A stretch of DNA of 64,000 nucleotides from Saccharopolyspora spinosa NRRL 18395 (GCF_000194155.1 NZ_GL877878.1:1452351-1516350), one strand, 5' to 3'. Counted from the first letter of the stretch, positions 43,640 to 53,206 are shown. Notes: generated by a model from the sequence alone, not told the origin. Numbers and translations: made by a program.

Positions 43640-43825
43640 TCAGTCATAGCCGAGGGTGATCACGTCGTCCTCGTCGTTGCCCTCGGGTGGTTCCGGAGCC
43701 GAGCTGCTGGCCGTCGGCGGTACATCCCCGGATTTTTCGACGTCGGTCCGCACCGCGCTCTCCTCCCGGATCATCTGGATCATCCCAATTGCGTTGTACC
43801 GTTTCCGATCCGCGCCGACCGACAT
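43640..43825 (-). CDS. Possible 61-residue acidic small protein
   Basis: The frame MSVGADRKRYNAIGMIQMIR ... ending GNDEDDVITLGYD has high third-position GC and a weak ribosome binding site (GGGGA, 5 bases before ATG 43825). It has a basic-hydrophobic first half and an acidic, Ser/Pro-rich second half. I recognise no family. The layout (leader-like front, short acidic tail) could suit a secreted or modified peptide, but no processing enzyme is nearby. It may also be chance. Confidence 0.35.
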   Translation of the reverse strand: MSVGADRKRYNAIGMIQMIREESAVRTDVEKSGDVPPTASSSAPEPPEGNDEDDVITLGYD

Positions 43826-44005
43826 CCGATTCCCCGACGCACGACCGGAAACTCCTCGTCACAGTGGTGCGCTTTTGGCGTACCCGCGCAGGCGCGGCCA
43901 GAAACCCGAAACGCGCTCGGGCTCCTTCCCGAATGCCTGAGCGGTAGGGGCAGCGGCGGGAATTCGGTGGCTGCCGCCGGATGGGCGCCGCTAGCCTCAT
44001 GACAC

Positions 44006-44396
44006 ATGATCTACGAGCATCCGCTGGCCTACCTGCTCGGGCTCGAAGGCATAGCGCTGCTGCGCGGGTTCACCGGGGAGTTCGACCGCACGTTCGTCGA
44101 GTCCCGCATCGCCGAGGTCGGCGGTTGCTCGACGAGGAGTCGCTGGCGAACTCGGCTGTGGAGGTCGACCGGATGGGCGTGGTCGACGGCTACCGCGCCT
44201 GGTCGGCGACGTACGACGAGGTGCCGAACGCGGCGTTCGACTTCGACGGGCCGGTGCTCGAGATCATCGAAGCGCTGCCGACTGGCGTCGCCCTGGATGC
44301 TGGACCCTCGCGGCCCTGGTTCCCGACGCGGCGGAGGCTGCCAACGCGGGAGTTCCGGCCACGATCGTCTGGCACTTCCAACTGGACCACAGCTGA
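44006..44396 (+). pseudogene. SAM methyltransferase with internal deletion
   Basis: The start MIYEHPLAYLLGLEGIALLR and, after a frameshift near 44125, NSAVEVDRMGVVDGYRAWSA with VPNAAFDFDGPVLEIIEALP match the N-terminal 90 residues of an actinobacterial class I methyltransferase. The sequence then jumps from GVALDA directly to LVPDAAEAANAGVPATIVWH, the last 25 residues of the same family. The SAM-binding core is therefore deleted. Confidence 0.7.
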
Positions 44397-44522
44397 CCCA
44401 CTGGCAACACCGTCCACATTGCTCATCCGATTCCGGCCTGGCGACGAGCGCACCTTTGAGCCGTGCCCGCGCGGGGAACACCTGGGTCGGATGTTGAACT
44501 CGTGCTTGGGAGTGACTTCGTC

Positions 44523-44786
44523 ATGGGAATTCTCAGCTGGATCTTGTTCGGCCTGATCGCCGGGGCGATCGCCAAGTTCATCCTGCCGGGCCGCGACCCC
44601 GGCGGAATCATCGTGACCATCGTGATCGGGATCGTCGGTGGACTGCTCGGCGGATGGATCTCAACCCGCCTTGCAGGCGGTGCGGGAATCAGCGGTTTCA
44701 ACGTGATGAGTTTCGTGTGGGCGGTCATAGGATCGCTGATCCTGCTGCTTCTCTACCGCCTGATCTTCCACCGCACGCGCGCTTGA
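44523..44786 (+). CDS. GlsB/YeaQ/YmgE-type stress membrane protein
   Basis: An 87-residue integral membrane protein with three helices: SWILFGLIAGAIAKFILPGR, GIIVTIVIGIVGGLLGGWIS and VMSFVWAVIGSLILLLLYRL. GRDPGG after helix 1 is the family's conserved turn. Members are induced by stress and their exact role is unknown. ATG 44523 follows GGGAG at about 9 bases. Confidence 0.85.
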   Translation: MGILSWILFGLIAGAIAKFILPGRDPGGIIVTIVIGIVGGLLGGWISTRLAGGAGISGFNVMSFVWAVIGSLILLLLYRLIFHRTRA

Positions 44787-44844
44787 CGCGGTTGCCACGG
44801 ACCGGACGACTCCGGGAGTTGCCCATTGCGTCACGCGCGCCCGG

Positions 44845-45249
44845 TCAAGCTGCGAAGCGCGCGAGCCGGTCCTCCAGGTCGTCGCCCGCGTTCGGCATGC
44901 GAAACGACGGCGGCTGGAGCATGCCCGGGTTGCGGCCGCTGATCGCCTCCTGCAGGAAGTGCCGCACCAAGCCGGGATCGGGCAGGATGTCCTCACCCAT
45001 GAATTCGATGGCCGTGGTGTCCCCCCGGCCGTCGGTCTCGACCCGCAGCGCCCAGCCGCTGACCTCGTCCCAGGTGAGCAGGAGCGGGAAGTCCACGAGT
45101 GTGGGCACCTTGGAGTGCACGAGGATGATCGCCGTGGCCAACCCGCTTTCCAGGTCGACGTCCACCTCGTACACGTCGTCGCCCAGGTCGCCCGCCACCG
45201 TGCGCACGTAGTTGATCAAACCACCTGCTGCCGGACTCGTCATGTCCAT
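44845..45249 (-). CDS. DUF6292 family protein
   Basis: A 134-residue protein with the actinobacterial DUF6292 pattern: INYVRTVAGDLGDDVYEVDV, LTWDEVSGWALRVETDGRGD and EFMGEDILPDPGLVRHFL. Its role is unknown; the family occurs near regulators and DNA-related genes in actinomycetes. ATG 45249 (GGGGGGAAACCA upstream) is chosen; ATG 45243 is also in frame. Confidence 0.75.
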   Translation of the reverse strand: MDMTSPAAGGLINYVRTVAGDLGDDVYEVDVDLESGLATAIILVHSKVPTLVDFPLLLTWDEVSGWALRVETDGRGDTTAIEFMGEDILPDPGLVRHFLQEAISGRNPGMLQPPSFRMPNAGDDLEDRLARFAA

Positions 45250-45404
45250 TGGTTTCCCCCCGAACCAGAACAGCGTCTCCCGCTGTTCTCCTGGGGGTAA
45301 CCGAGCAACCGGTCCCGCAGTCCGCCCGATGGCATGAATTCCGCTGGCGGTGATCTTCCCGTTTCCGGGCCGTTCGCCGGTTACCTCGCGGTACTCTCGC
45401 CGGC

Positions 45405-45995
45405 ATGGCCGAGCCGGGACCGAAGTCCGACCTGCACCTCTACCTACGGTCCGCGCGCGAGGCCCTGCTGTGGAAGCTGGACGGGCTGTCCGAGTACGAC
45501 ATCCGCCGACCGCTGACACCGACCGGCACCAACCTGCTGGGGCTGATCAAGCACCTGACCGGCTGCGAGCTGGGGTACTTCGGCATCACCTTCGGACGCC
45601 CGTTCGACGAGCCGCTGCCCTGGCTGACCCACGACGCCGAACCCAACGTGGACATGTGGGCGACCGCGGATGAATCGCGCGAGGAGATCGTCGGGCTGTA
45701 CCGCCGGGTGTGCGCGCACTCGGACGCCACGATCGACGAGCTGGCGCTGGATGACGCGGGCACGGTACCGCACTGGCCGGACGACCGGAAGCGGATCACG
45801 ATGCACCGGGTCCTGGTGCACATGATCGCCGAGACCCACCGGCACGCCGGCCATGCCGACATCATCCGGGAGCTCATCGACGGCGCCACCGGTCTGCGCC
45901 GGGAGAACGACAACATGGCACCGGGCGACCAAGGGTGGTGGCAGGCCTACCGGGACCGGCTCGAAAACGTGGCGCGGCAAGCCGACCGGGGTTGA
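45405..45995 (+). CDS. DinB/DUF664 family protein
   Basis: A 196-residue four-helix protein. LLWKLDGLSEYDIRRPLTPT and LGLIKHLTGCELGYFG carry the first histidine ligand; HRVLVHMIAETHRHAGHADI carries the paired histidines, all three metal ligands being present. Members are probable thiol-dependent (mycothiol or bacillithiol) transferases or hydrolases. ATG 45405. It is intact, unlike the DinB gene at 700. Confidence 0.85.
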   Translation: MAEPGPKSDLHLYLRSAREALLWKLDGLSEYDIRRPLTPTGTNLLGLIKHLTGCELGYFGITFGRPFDEPLPWLTHDAEPNVDMWATADESREEIVGLYRRVCAHSDATIDELALDDAGTVPHWPDDRKRITMHRVLVHMIAETHRHAGHADIIRELIDGATGLRRENDNMAPGDQGWWQAYRDRLENVARQADRG

Positions 45996-46688
45996 CGGCC
46001 GACACCAAGCCGCCGAGCGCTAGCCCTCGCACCGAGTGTGCTCGCTCGACACGTCCATCCCCGCCCGACCTGCCGGAGCCAGCACCCCGGCATGCGGCTT
46101 CCAGCAGCCTCCACACCCGCGCTTCGCTGTCCCGTGCGGGGAGATTCCGTGAAGCCGATCAGCCGAGAGATCATCTCTTCCGGCGAGTGGAACTGACAAA
46201 ACCGGACAAGATCGGGAGCGGATTTGTTCGGTTCGGACAACCAGTACCGACGGACCGTCGGCCATCCTCGGTCTGGAACGGTTCGGCAGTTCCAATCACG
46301 GAGGTTGGTCGTGGACGGCGAGAGCACAGGTCACAGCCGTGATCCGCAGGCCGTGACCGAGGTCCGGACGGATGCGCCCGGTTGCGCTCGCACCGCAGCG
46401 CGGTGGCTCTGGACGTAATCGCCGTCGTCCGGGTCGACGCGGTGGCCCGGACTCGTGGGACCACGCAGGCCGGTAGCCGCCAGCGACCCCACTGAGCGAG
46501 CCACGCCGTTTAGCCGTGCTGCCGCACCGCATTCGAATCTCGGGCAGTCGATCGTCGCCCTAGCGGAGCCCGGACCGCGTTCTCCCGCTCGCAGCAATCG
46601 TGCTCGCCGCCCTGCCGCCATACGCCGAACGGTCCCGGCATCCGCCGATCCGGGACGCCACCGATGAACAGACACGAGGACATGCCAC
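45996..46688. other. Nearly 700 bases without a recognised gene
   Basis: Neither strand shows a conserved protein, tRNA or strong hairpin. Open frames are shadows of high GC. The right end must contain the promoter of the GreA-like gene. Confidence 0.5.
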
Positions 46689-47159
46689 ATGGCCACGACG
46701 CAACGCCTCTGGTTGACCCAGCACGCCCACGACCGGCTCCGGGAAGAGCTCGCCGAGCTGCTCGACCGACGCCAGGGCGGCTCCGCCGAAGGCACGGCAA
46801 ACGACCAGGACTTCGCCGCGGACGCGGGTCGTCGCCGCGGACGCATCCGGGAGATCCAGGAACTGCTCCGGAACGCGGTTGTCGGCGAGGCACCACCGGA
46901 CGACGGAGTCGCGGAACCCGGCATGGTCCTCACCGTCCGCTTCGACGACGACGAGACGGAGACGTTCCTGCTCGGCGCGCGTGATGGCTCCGACCTCGAC
47001 GGGCTCACCGTCTACTCGCCCGATTCACCGCTCGGCGCCGCGCTGTCCGGTGCCACGCAGGGAGAGCAGCGGACCTACTGCGTCCCCAACGGCGGGACCG
47101 TGCAGGTGACCTTGATGCGTGCCGTGCCCTACGGGCGCCACGGCGCTGGTCAGCCGTAG
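46689..47159 (+). CDS. GreA/GreB family transcription factor-like protein
   Basis: A 156-residue Gre-like protein. The N-terminal coiled coil (QHAHDRLREELAELLDRRQG, then AGRRRGRIREIQELLRNA) would enter the RNA polymerase secondary channel; the C-terminal FKBP-like part has PGMVLTVRFDDDETETFLLG and SPLGAALSGATQGEQRTYCV. The acidic coiled-coil tip is present only in part (NDQDFAADAG), so cleavage-factor activity is uncertain; it could be a Gre homologue acting as an inhibitor. ATG 46689 follows GAGGACA. Confidence 0.8.
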   Translation: MATTQRLWLTQHAHDRLREELAELLDRRQGGSAEGTANDQDFAADAGRRRGRIREIQELLRNAVVGEAPPDDGVAEPGMVLTVRFDDDETETFLLGARDGSDLDGLTVYSPDSPLGAALSGATQGEQRTYCVPNGGTVQVTLMRAVPYGRHGAGQP

Positions 47160-47180
47160 GCGGCCCGGGGTCCGGGGCGG

Positions 47181-48341
47181 TCACGCCGGCGGTGCGAGCA
47201 CCACCGCTGAGTTGTGGCCGCCCAGCCCGAGCGAGGACTTCAGCGTGAGCCCGTCGGCCGGTGCAGTCGGGCCGTCCAGCAGCTTCGGGTGGCCCGGCGC
47301 GACCTTAGGCGGCGCGGGGATCAGGCCGCGGTCGTACCCGAGTGCGGTCGCGGAGATCTCCGCCGCCGAGGCCGCTCCCATGCAGTGGCCCACCAGCGGT
47401 TTGACCGAGTAGAGCTCGGCGTCGGTCGGGAGCAATTTTTCGAATACGGCCGCCTCGGCCCGGTCGCACTGCCGGGTGCCGGGCCCGTGGGCGTTGAGGT
47501 AGCGCACCTGCGACGGCTCCGCACCGGCGTTGGCCAGTGCCTCGCTGAAGCAGCGGACCAGCTGGGTCAGATTCGGGTCGACCGAGGTCACGTGGTGCGC
47601 ATCGTGCGACATCGCGCCGCCGAGCACGCGGGCGTACGGGTTCGGCGACCGCTTCGACAGCACCATCCCGACCGAGCCCTCGCCCATGATGAAGCCGCGG
47701 CTGCCCTCCTGGAACGGTCGGCAGGCCTGCAGCGGTTCGGCGTCGGTGATCGCGACCCCGAGCCGGCTGAAGTGCAGCACGGTCTCGGGCGTGGACGACA
47801 GGTCGGTGGCCACGAAGACCACGTCGTCGACCACATCGGCATCCAGCCAGGCCTTCGCGGAGAGCAGGCCCGCGTTGCCGGAGGCGCAGGTCGCCGAAAC
47901 GTTCATCGCCGGGCCGTGGAAGCCGAACTCCTGCATGAACGTCGACACCGGGGTCGACGGCATCAGCGACAGGTAGTCGCGCACCGGTACGTCCGCGCCC
48001 CGGGTGGCGTAGAAGTTCCGCCACAGTTCCAGGTCCCCGAGCACGGCCGCATGCAGCAGCCCCACCCGCCGCCCGGGTCGCCAGCCCCGGCCCTCGGCGT
48101 CGATGATCGCCTCGCGCGCAGCGGCTCGCATGGCCCTGGCGAAGCGGCTCGGACCGTCCAGTTCGTCGCCGCCGTCCGGCACGTTCGCGACCCACGCCGC
48201 CTGGTCCCGGTCGGGGCCGTGCCCGCCGATCGGTCGCGCGGCCACCTCGCCGCCGACCAGTCCGTCCCATAAGGCCTCGCGGCCCCAGCCGTAGCCGGTC
48301 ACCGCGCCGATGCCATTGATTCCGCAGTGCTGCGCGCCCAT
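47181..48341 (-). CDS. Beta-ketoacyl synthase (stand-alone KS)
   Basis: A 386-residue ketosynthase. The catalytic triad is complete: Cys152 in NVSATCASGNAG, His285 in YLNAHGPGTRQCD and His319 in SVKPLVGHCMGAAS; Lys314 is also conserved. The usual HGTGT reads HGPGT here. KS enzymes condense an acyl unit with malonyl-ACP. No acyl carrier protein, KSbeta, acyltransferase or cyclase lies near, so it may serve fatty acid or an unlinked polyketide pathway. ATG 48341 has GGAGGAAG 9 bases upstream. The frame is open further upstream, through AT-rich DNA. Confidence 0.85.
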   Translation of the reverse strand: MGAQHCGINGIGAVTGYGWGREALWDGLVGGEVAARPIGGHGPDRDQAAWVANVPDGGDELDGPSRFARAMRAAAREAIIDAEGRGWRPGRRVGLLHAAVLGDLELWRNFYATRGADVPVRDYLSLMPSTPVSTFMQEFGFHGPAMNVSATCASGNAGLLSAKAWLDADVVDDVVFVATDLSSTPETVLHFSRLGVAITDAEPLQACRPFQEGSRGFIMGEGSVGMVLSKRSPNPYARVLGGAMSHDAHHVTSVDPNLTQLVRCFSEALANAGAEPSQVRYLNAHGPGTRQCDRAEAAVFEKLLPTDAELYSVKPLVGHCMGAASAAEISATALGYDRGLIPAPPKVAPGHPKLLDGPTAPADGLTLKSSLGLGGHNSAVVLAPPA

Positions 48342-48768
48342 TTGCTCGTCTTCCTCCGAACCGGCCACCACGACCGTCGTGGTGAATCGCTCGGGACCGC
48401 GGCGCGTCCAGATCGAATACCATTCACCGCATGAGAAAATTGATCCCGAACAACACCCACAAGAGTTAAGATCGATGCAATTGATCGCCACGATATGTGT
48501 TTCGGCTCTCCGGTTTTTCACACGGATGAATGAAGATCGGAAATGGCTGCACTTTTCGCCTAAATTCGTGTTGGCATTTGAGGTGGCTGCTCGCTCGTGA
48601 TCGGGGGCTCGCTCGTCATCGGCCACGGTGCGTGCTGCTCAGCACGAGCGGTTGGTGGCCAGCAGTTGTGGGAACTGCTAGGTCGAATGGGAAAAAATGG
48701 CGCTGTGGCCACGACGGGCGCGGCTCACGCGGCGAGCGGCGGGGCGAGGTCTCTTAATTGGACGGATC
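48342..48768. other. AT-richer divergent intergenic region
   Basis: This separates the ketosynthase gene and the first GGDEF-EAL gene, read in opposite directions. Bases 48420-48590 are clearly lower in GC than the surroundings and contain several GATC sites. It probably holds both promoters. No gene is supported. Confidence 0.5.
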
Positions 48769-51522
48769 ATGGAGATCGATCCTGGGGGCGGGTTCCCGAA
48801 CGGTTCGGGCCTCAACGATGAGTTCCTGGACCTCGCGCTGTCCGCGCAGGGCGCGATCGGGTGGACGTTCGACTTCGTCGACCAGCGGATCACCTGGACA
48901 CCAGGCTTGGACACGCTCCTGGGCATGTCCGGTGCCCCCAAGGACACCCTGCGGGCCCGACTGGCCGAGCTGATCGAGCCGTGGACCGTGGCGGCGGAGA
49001 CCACCACGCAGTGGCAGGACCTCGACCTGGAGCAACCCATCACCACCGCCGACGGCGGAACGCGGTTGCTGCAGTTCCACGCCCGCCCGTTCGGCGGCTG
49101 GCAAGCCGCCGGCCTCATCGGGCTGGTCCGGGAGGTGACCGATCAACACCGGGACAGGCAGGCCCTGGCGGACCTCGCCAGCCGGTACCGGCTGCTCGTC
49201 GAGCTCAGCCCGGAGGCGATCTGCGTCCACCAGAAGGGAATCATCAAGTACGCCAACGCCGCGATGAGCACGATCGTCGGCGCCGAGTCCAGCAAAGAGC
49301 TGTTGGGGCGGCCGGTCGCCGACTTCGTCGCCCCGCACTCGATCGCCGAGATGCACGAGCGGATCCGGTCGCTGACGACCGCCGGCACCGCCACGCCGCG
49401 AGCGCAGGCCGATCTGCGGCGGGTGGACGGCACCCCGGTCCCGGTGGAGCTGGTCGCGGTGCACACCACCTGGGAGGGACACCCGGCCGTGCAGGTCATC
49501 GGGCGGGACGTCACCGCACAAAAAGCGGCCGAAGCCGCGCTGCGCTACCAAGCGGCGCTCGTGCAGCACGTCAACAACGCGATCATCGCGACCAGCCGCG
49601 ACGGGGTGGTCACCAGCTGGAACCCGGCCGCCGAAACCGTCTACGGAGTGGCCGCCGACCAGGCACTGGGGCGGCACGTCGCGACGCTCGTCGGCGCCCC
49701 GCTGCGCCCCGAAGCCCTGATCGCCGGCGGCGGGGTCACCGAGGCCGTGCACCGCCACCAGGACGGATCCGCCCTGATCATCCGGATCTCGGCGGCGGAG
49801 ATGGACTCCGGGTACGTGCTGGTGTGCGCCGACGAGACTGCGCGGCGGCAGGCCGAGCAGGACTTCGCGACCGTCGTCGCCGCCCTGGACGAAGGCGTCA
49901 TCGTGATGGGGCGGACGGGGGTCGTCGAGTCCGCCAACCCCGCCGCCGAGCGCATTACCGGAGTGCCCGCGGCCGAGATCGTCGGCAAATCACCGACTTC
50001 CTGGCCGTTGTCCGACGAGTCCGGGGTGACGCTGCGACCGGAGGAACACCCGTCGGTGATGCCCCGGCAGACCGGGAAACCGGAGAACTCGCGAGTGGTC
50101 CGCGTGGACCTGCCGGACGGCCGCAAGACATGGCTGCGGGTCACGTGCAGCCCGCTGAACCCCCAGGACCGCCCGCCGCACAAAGTCGTCGCCTCGTTCA
50201 CCGACATCACCGAGAGCCGGGCCGCCCGGGAACGCCTGGAGCACGAGGCCACCCACGACCCGCTGACCGGGCTGGCAAACCGCACGCTGGTCCTGCGGCA
50301 CCTCGAGGTCTCGCGGCGACGAACGCTCCCGACGGCAGTCCTGTTCATAGACCTGGACAACTTCAAGCGCATCAACGATTCCCTGGGCCACGGCACCGGT
50401 GACGAAGTGCTGCGGATAACCGGGGAACGCCTGGTGCGCGCGACGCCCGACGGAGCGCTGGTCGGTCGCCTCGGCGGGGACGAGTTCGTGGTCCTGGTCG
50501 ACGGCGAGAGCGACCACGCCGTGCTCCACAGGCTCGTCCAACGGCTGCTCGCTGTCCTCACCGAACCGGTTCGGGTGCAGGGCAGGCAACTGCACGTCAA
50601 CGGCAGCATCGGCGTGGTGCTGGTCGGCCCCGGCGACACCCGCTCCGGGATGGACCTCCTGCGCGACGCCGACGTCGCCATGTACCAGGCCAAGGCGCAT
50701 GGCGGCGGCCGCTGCGCGTTCTTCGGCGTCGACCTGCGCGAACGCGTGCAGCGGCACATGGTGCTGGAGCAGGACCTGCGCCACGCCGTGGCGAACGACG
50801 AGCTCTGGGTGGCCTACCAACCCGTCGTCGATCTGCGCGGCGACCGCATGGTCGCAGTGGAGGGCTTGCTCCGGTGGTCGCACCCGTTGCACGGAACGGT
50901 CTCGCCGGGGGAATTCATCCCGCTGGCAGAGGAGAGCGACCTGATCGTCCCGATAGGCGCGCACATGCTGCGCCTCGCGACGCGCCAGATCGCCGCCGAA
51001 CGCGAGCGCCACGACCTCGACCTGCACCTCAACGCGAACCTCTCACCGCGCCAGCTCGAAGATCCCGATCTACTGGACCACGTGCAGCACGCGCTCGCGG
51101 ATTCGGGGCTGCCGGCCCACGCGCTGTGCCTGGAGATCACCGAGAACGCGATCATGCAGGACACCACCGCCGCGACCCGCATCCTGACCGCCCTGCGCGA
51201 GCTGGGCATCTTCCTGGCGATCGACGACTTCGGGACCGGGTACTCCTCGCTGGCGCAGCTCCGGCGGCTGCCCGTGGACATCCTCAAGATCGACCGGACG
51301 TTCGTCACCGACCTCGGCACCTGCGACGAGGTCGAGGTCATCGTCGCAGGCATCGTCGCCATGTCCCACGCGGTCGGTCTCGACGTCGTGGCTGAGGGCA
51401 TCGAGACGGCCGCCCAGCTCGCCATCATCCGCGATCTCGGCTGCGACCAGGGGCAGGGCTACCACCTGGGCAAACCATATCCGATCGGCGAGCTGTTCCC
51501 ACCGCCTGCCGACCGGCGGTGA
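48769..51522 (+). CDS. PAS-GGDEF-EAL cyclic di-GMP protein A
   Basis: A 917-residue cytoplasmic sensor with about four PAS domains over residues 20-500 (ELSPEAICVHQKGIIKYANA, HVNNAIIATSRDGVVTSWNP, ALDEGVIVMGRTGVVESANP), then GGDEF and EAL. The GGDEF motif RLGGDEFVVLVDGE is intact, but RxxD, the product-binding I-site, is not present five residues before it. In the EAL domain the motif is VEGLLRW in place of xEALxRW; the metal and catalytic residues in CLEITENAIM, AIDDFGTGYSSLAQ, ILKIDRTF and VAEGIET are kept. Both synthesis and hydrolysis of c-di-GMP are possible. ATG 48769 is chosen. No transmembrane part. Confidence 0.88.
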   Translation: MEIDPGGGFPNGSGLNDEFLDLALSAQGAIGWTFDFVDQRITWTPGLDTLLGMSGAPKDTLRARLAELIEPWTVAAETTTQWQDLDLEQPITTADGGTRLLQFHARPFGGWQAAGLIGLVREVTDQHRDRQALADLASRYRLLVELSPEAICVHQKGIIKYANAAMSTIVGAESSKELLGRPVADFVAPHSIAEMHERIRSLTTAGTATPRAQADLRRVDGTPVPVELVAVHTTWEGHPAVQVIGRDVTAQKAAEAALRYQAALVQHVNNAIIATSRDGVVTSWNPAAETVYGVAADQALGRHVATLVGAPLRPEALIAGGGVTEAVHRHQDGSALIIRISAAEMDSGYVLVCADETARRQAEQDFATVVAALDEGVIVMGRTGVVESANPAAERITGVPAAEIVGKSPTSWPLSDESGVTLRPEEHPSVMPRQTGKPENSRVVRVDLPDGRKTWLRVTCSPLNPQDRPPHKVVASFTDITESRAARERLEHEATHDPLTGLANRTLVLRHLEVSRRRTLPTAVLFIDLDNFKRINDSLGHGTGDEVLRITGERLVRATPDGALVGRLGGDEFVVLVDGESDHAVLHRLVQRLLAVLTEPVRVQGRQLHVNGSIGVVLVGPGDTRSGMDLLRDADVAMYQAKAHGGGRCAFFGVDLRERVQRHMVLEQDLRHAVANDELWVAYQPVVDLRGDRMVAVEGLLRWSHPLHGTVSPGEFIPLAEESDLIVPIGAHMLRLATRQIAAERERHDLDLHLNANLSPRQLEDPDLLDHVQHALADSGLPAHALCLEITENAIMQDTTAATRILTALRELGIFLAIDDFGTGYSSLAQLRRLPVDILKIDRTFVTDLGTCDEVEVIVAGIVAMSHAVGLDVVAEGIETAAQLAIIRDLGCDQGQGYHLGKPYPIGELFPPPADRR

Positions 51523-51714
51523 CACCGCACCATCCACACTGGACTGCGACGCTGACCGGCGTCGTCGAACTCCTGAGCGTTCTGGGCCACGCACCGGTCA
51601 ACCATCCGGATGCTTTTCAACCGTTATCGGCGTGTCGGCCGTCGCGCGGTCCGGGTTCCGGCGGGGTTTCGACTGGCTGCGCCCGGTGTCTGCTGGTCTG
51701 ATCGTGACGTGGGC

Positions 51715-53037
51715 ATGTCTGCGAATCCCCCGCCCGCAGCTCAGCGGGACGTGCGTGGGGTGATCAGCTGGGCGCTGTGGGACTGGGGTTCCGCGGCGTT
51801 CAACACCGTGATCTTGACCTTCGTGTTCACGGTGTACCTGACCGAGAGCGTGGCCTCCGATCCGAAGAGCGGGTCGGAGGCCCTGGGCCTCGCGCTCACG
51901 ATCTCGGGCGTGTGCATCGCACTGGTGGCGCCGGTGACCGGTCAGCGCAGCGACGCCGGCGGACGGCGCAAAAGGTGGCTGGCGGTGCACACCGCGCTGG
52001 TCGTGGCCAGTACCGCCGGACTGTTCTTCGTCCATGACGCCCCGCAGTACCTGCTGCTGGGGCTGGTGCTGGTCTCGGTGGGCAGCGTGTTCTCCGAGTT
52101 CGCGACGGTGAACTACAACGCGATGCTGCTCCAGGTCTCGACGCCGGCGACGATCGGCCGCGTTTCGGGATTCGGCTGGGGCATGGGCTACTTCGGGGGC
52201 CTCATCGCGCTGGTGATCGTGCTCATCGGCTTCGTGCAACCGGAAGTCGGGTTGTTCGGCGTGACTTCCCAGGACGGCCTGAACATCCGCGTCGTCGCGG
52301 TGTTCGCGGCCGCGTGGTTCGCGGTGTTCGCGCTGCCGCTTTTCTTCTTCGTCCCCGAGGCGGAGTCGTCCGGCGAGCCGCTACGCCACGCCATCCTCGG
52401 CAGCTACATCGTGCTCGGCAAACGGCTGGCGCGGATGTGGCGCACCGAGCGGCGCACCCTGGGGTTCCTGGTCGCCAGTGCGCTCTACCGGGACGGTCTG
52501 GCCGCGATCTTCACCTTCGGCGGCGTGATCGCGGCGGGCACCTTCGGCTTCACCGCCACTGAGGTGGTGGTCTTCGCGATCACTGCGAACCTCGTGGCCG
52601 GCCTGGGCGCGTTCCTGGGAGGGCGTGCGGACGACCGGTTCGGCCCGAAAACCGTCATCCTCGCCGCACTGATCGGGCTGGTCGTGGTCGGCAGCACCCT
52701 GGTGGCGCTGCCCGGCAAACCGTCGTTCTGGGTGGGCGGGCTGCTGCTGGCGATCTTCCTCGGACCGACGCAATCGGCCAGCCGGACCTTCCTCGCCCGC
52801 ATCGCCACCCCCGGCCGGGAAGGCGAGGTGTTCGGCCTGTACGCCACCACCGGACGAGCCGTGAGCTTCCTCGGACCACTGGCCTTCAGCGGCTTCATCG
52901 CCCTGTTCGGCACCCAACGCGCAGGCATGGGCGGCATCGTCCTCATCCTGCTGATCGGGCTGCTCGCGATGATCCCGGTGGCAGCACCCGACCACTCCGG
53001 CAACACCGACGACGTCGCGACCAGCGGCGCCCACTGA
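51715..53037 (+). CDS. UMF1/Atg22-type MFS transporter, copy B
   Basis: A 440-residue transporter of about 12 helices, nearly the same length as copy A at 35168 and alike in about four residues of five by eye. ISWALWDWGSAAFNTVILTF, GQRSDAGGRRKRWLAVHTAL and GEVFGLYATTGRAVSFLGPL match closely. ATG 51715 is chosen by comparison with copy A; an earlier ATG 51610 has no homologous residues after it. Probable exporter of a small metabolite. Confidence 0.85.
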   Translation: MSANPPPAAQRDVRGVISWALWDWGSAAFNTVILTFVFTVYLTESVASDPKSGSEALGLALTISGVCIALVAPVTGQRSDAGGRRKRWLAVHTALVVASTAGLFFVHDAPQYLLLGLVLVSVGSVFSEFATVNYNAMLLQVSTPATIGRVSGFGWGMGYFGGLIALVIVLIGFVQPEVGLFGVTSQDGLNIRVVAVFAAAWFAVFALPLFFFVPEAESSGEPLRHAILGSYIVLGKRLARMWRTERRTLGFLVASALYRDGLAAIFTFGGVIAAGTFGFTATEVVVFAITANLVAGLGAFLGGRADDRFGPKTVILAALIGLVVVGSTLVALPGKPSFWVGGLLLAIFLGPTQSASRTFLARIATPGREGEVFGLYATTGRAVSFLGPLAFSGFIALFGTQRAGMGGIVLILLIGLLAMIPVAAPDHSGNTDDVATSGAH

Positions 53038-53206
53038 ACACTCGAGGACCTGCCCCAGCAGGCCGTCCGGTGGGCCAGCGCGAGCGCCTCGCCGGACGCC
53101 TGCTTCTTCGCTGGCGCGAGAAAGGTTTGCAGCGCCAGGCTGTGCGCTTCCTGACTCCGCGGTGCAAGCAGGTGGGTGCGCAGCAGTTCGTCGACGCAAC
53201 CCAAAG

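Noticed and set aside
43640-43825. Calling the 61-residue ORF a lasso or lanthipeptide precursor
   Set aside because: No Cys/Ser-Thr core pattern of lanthipeptides, no lasso leader motif and no cyclase, protease or lanthipeptide synthetase nearby.
48342-48626. In-frame extension of the ketosynthase with a cysteine-rich stretch (NSCGCCSGSIFSC)
   Set aside because: Ketosynthases start at the chosen ATG, which has a strong ribosome binding site. The extension lies in AT-rich non-coding sequence and no peptide-modifying enzyme is near.
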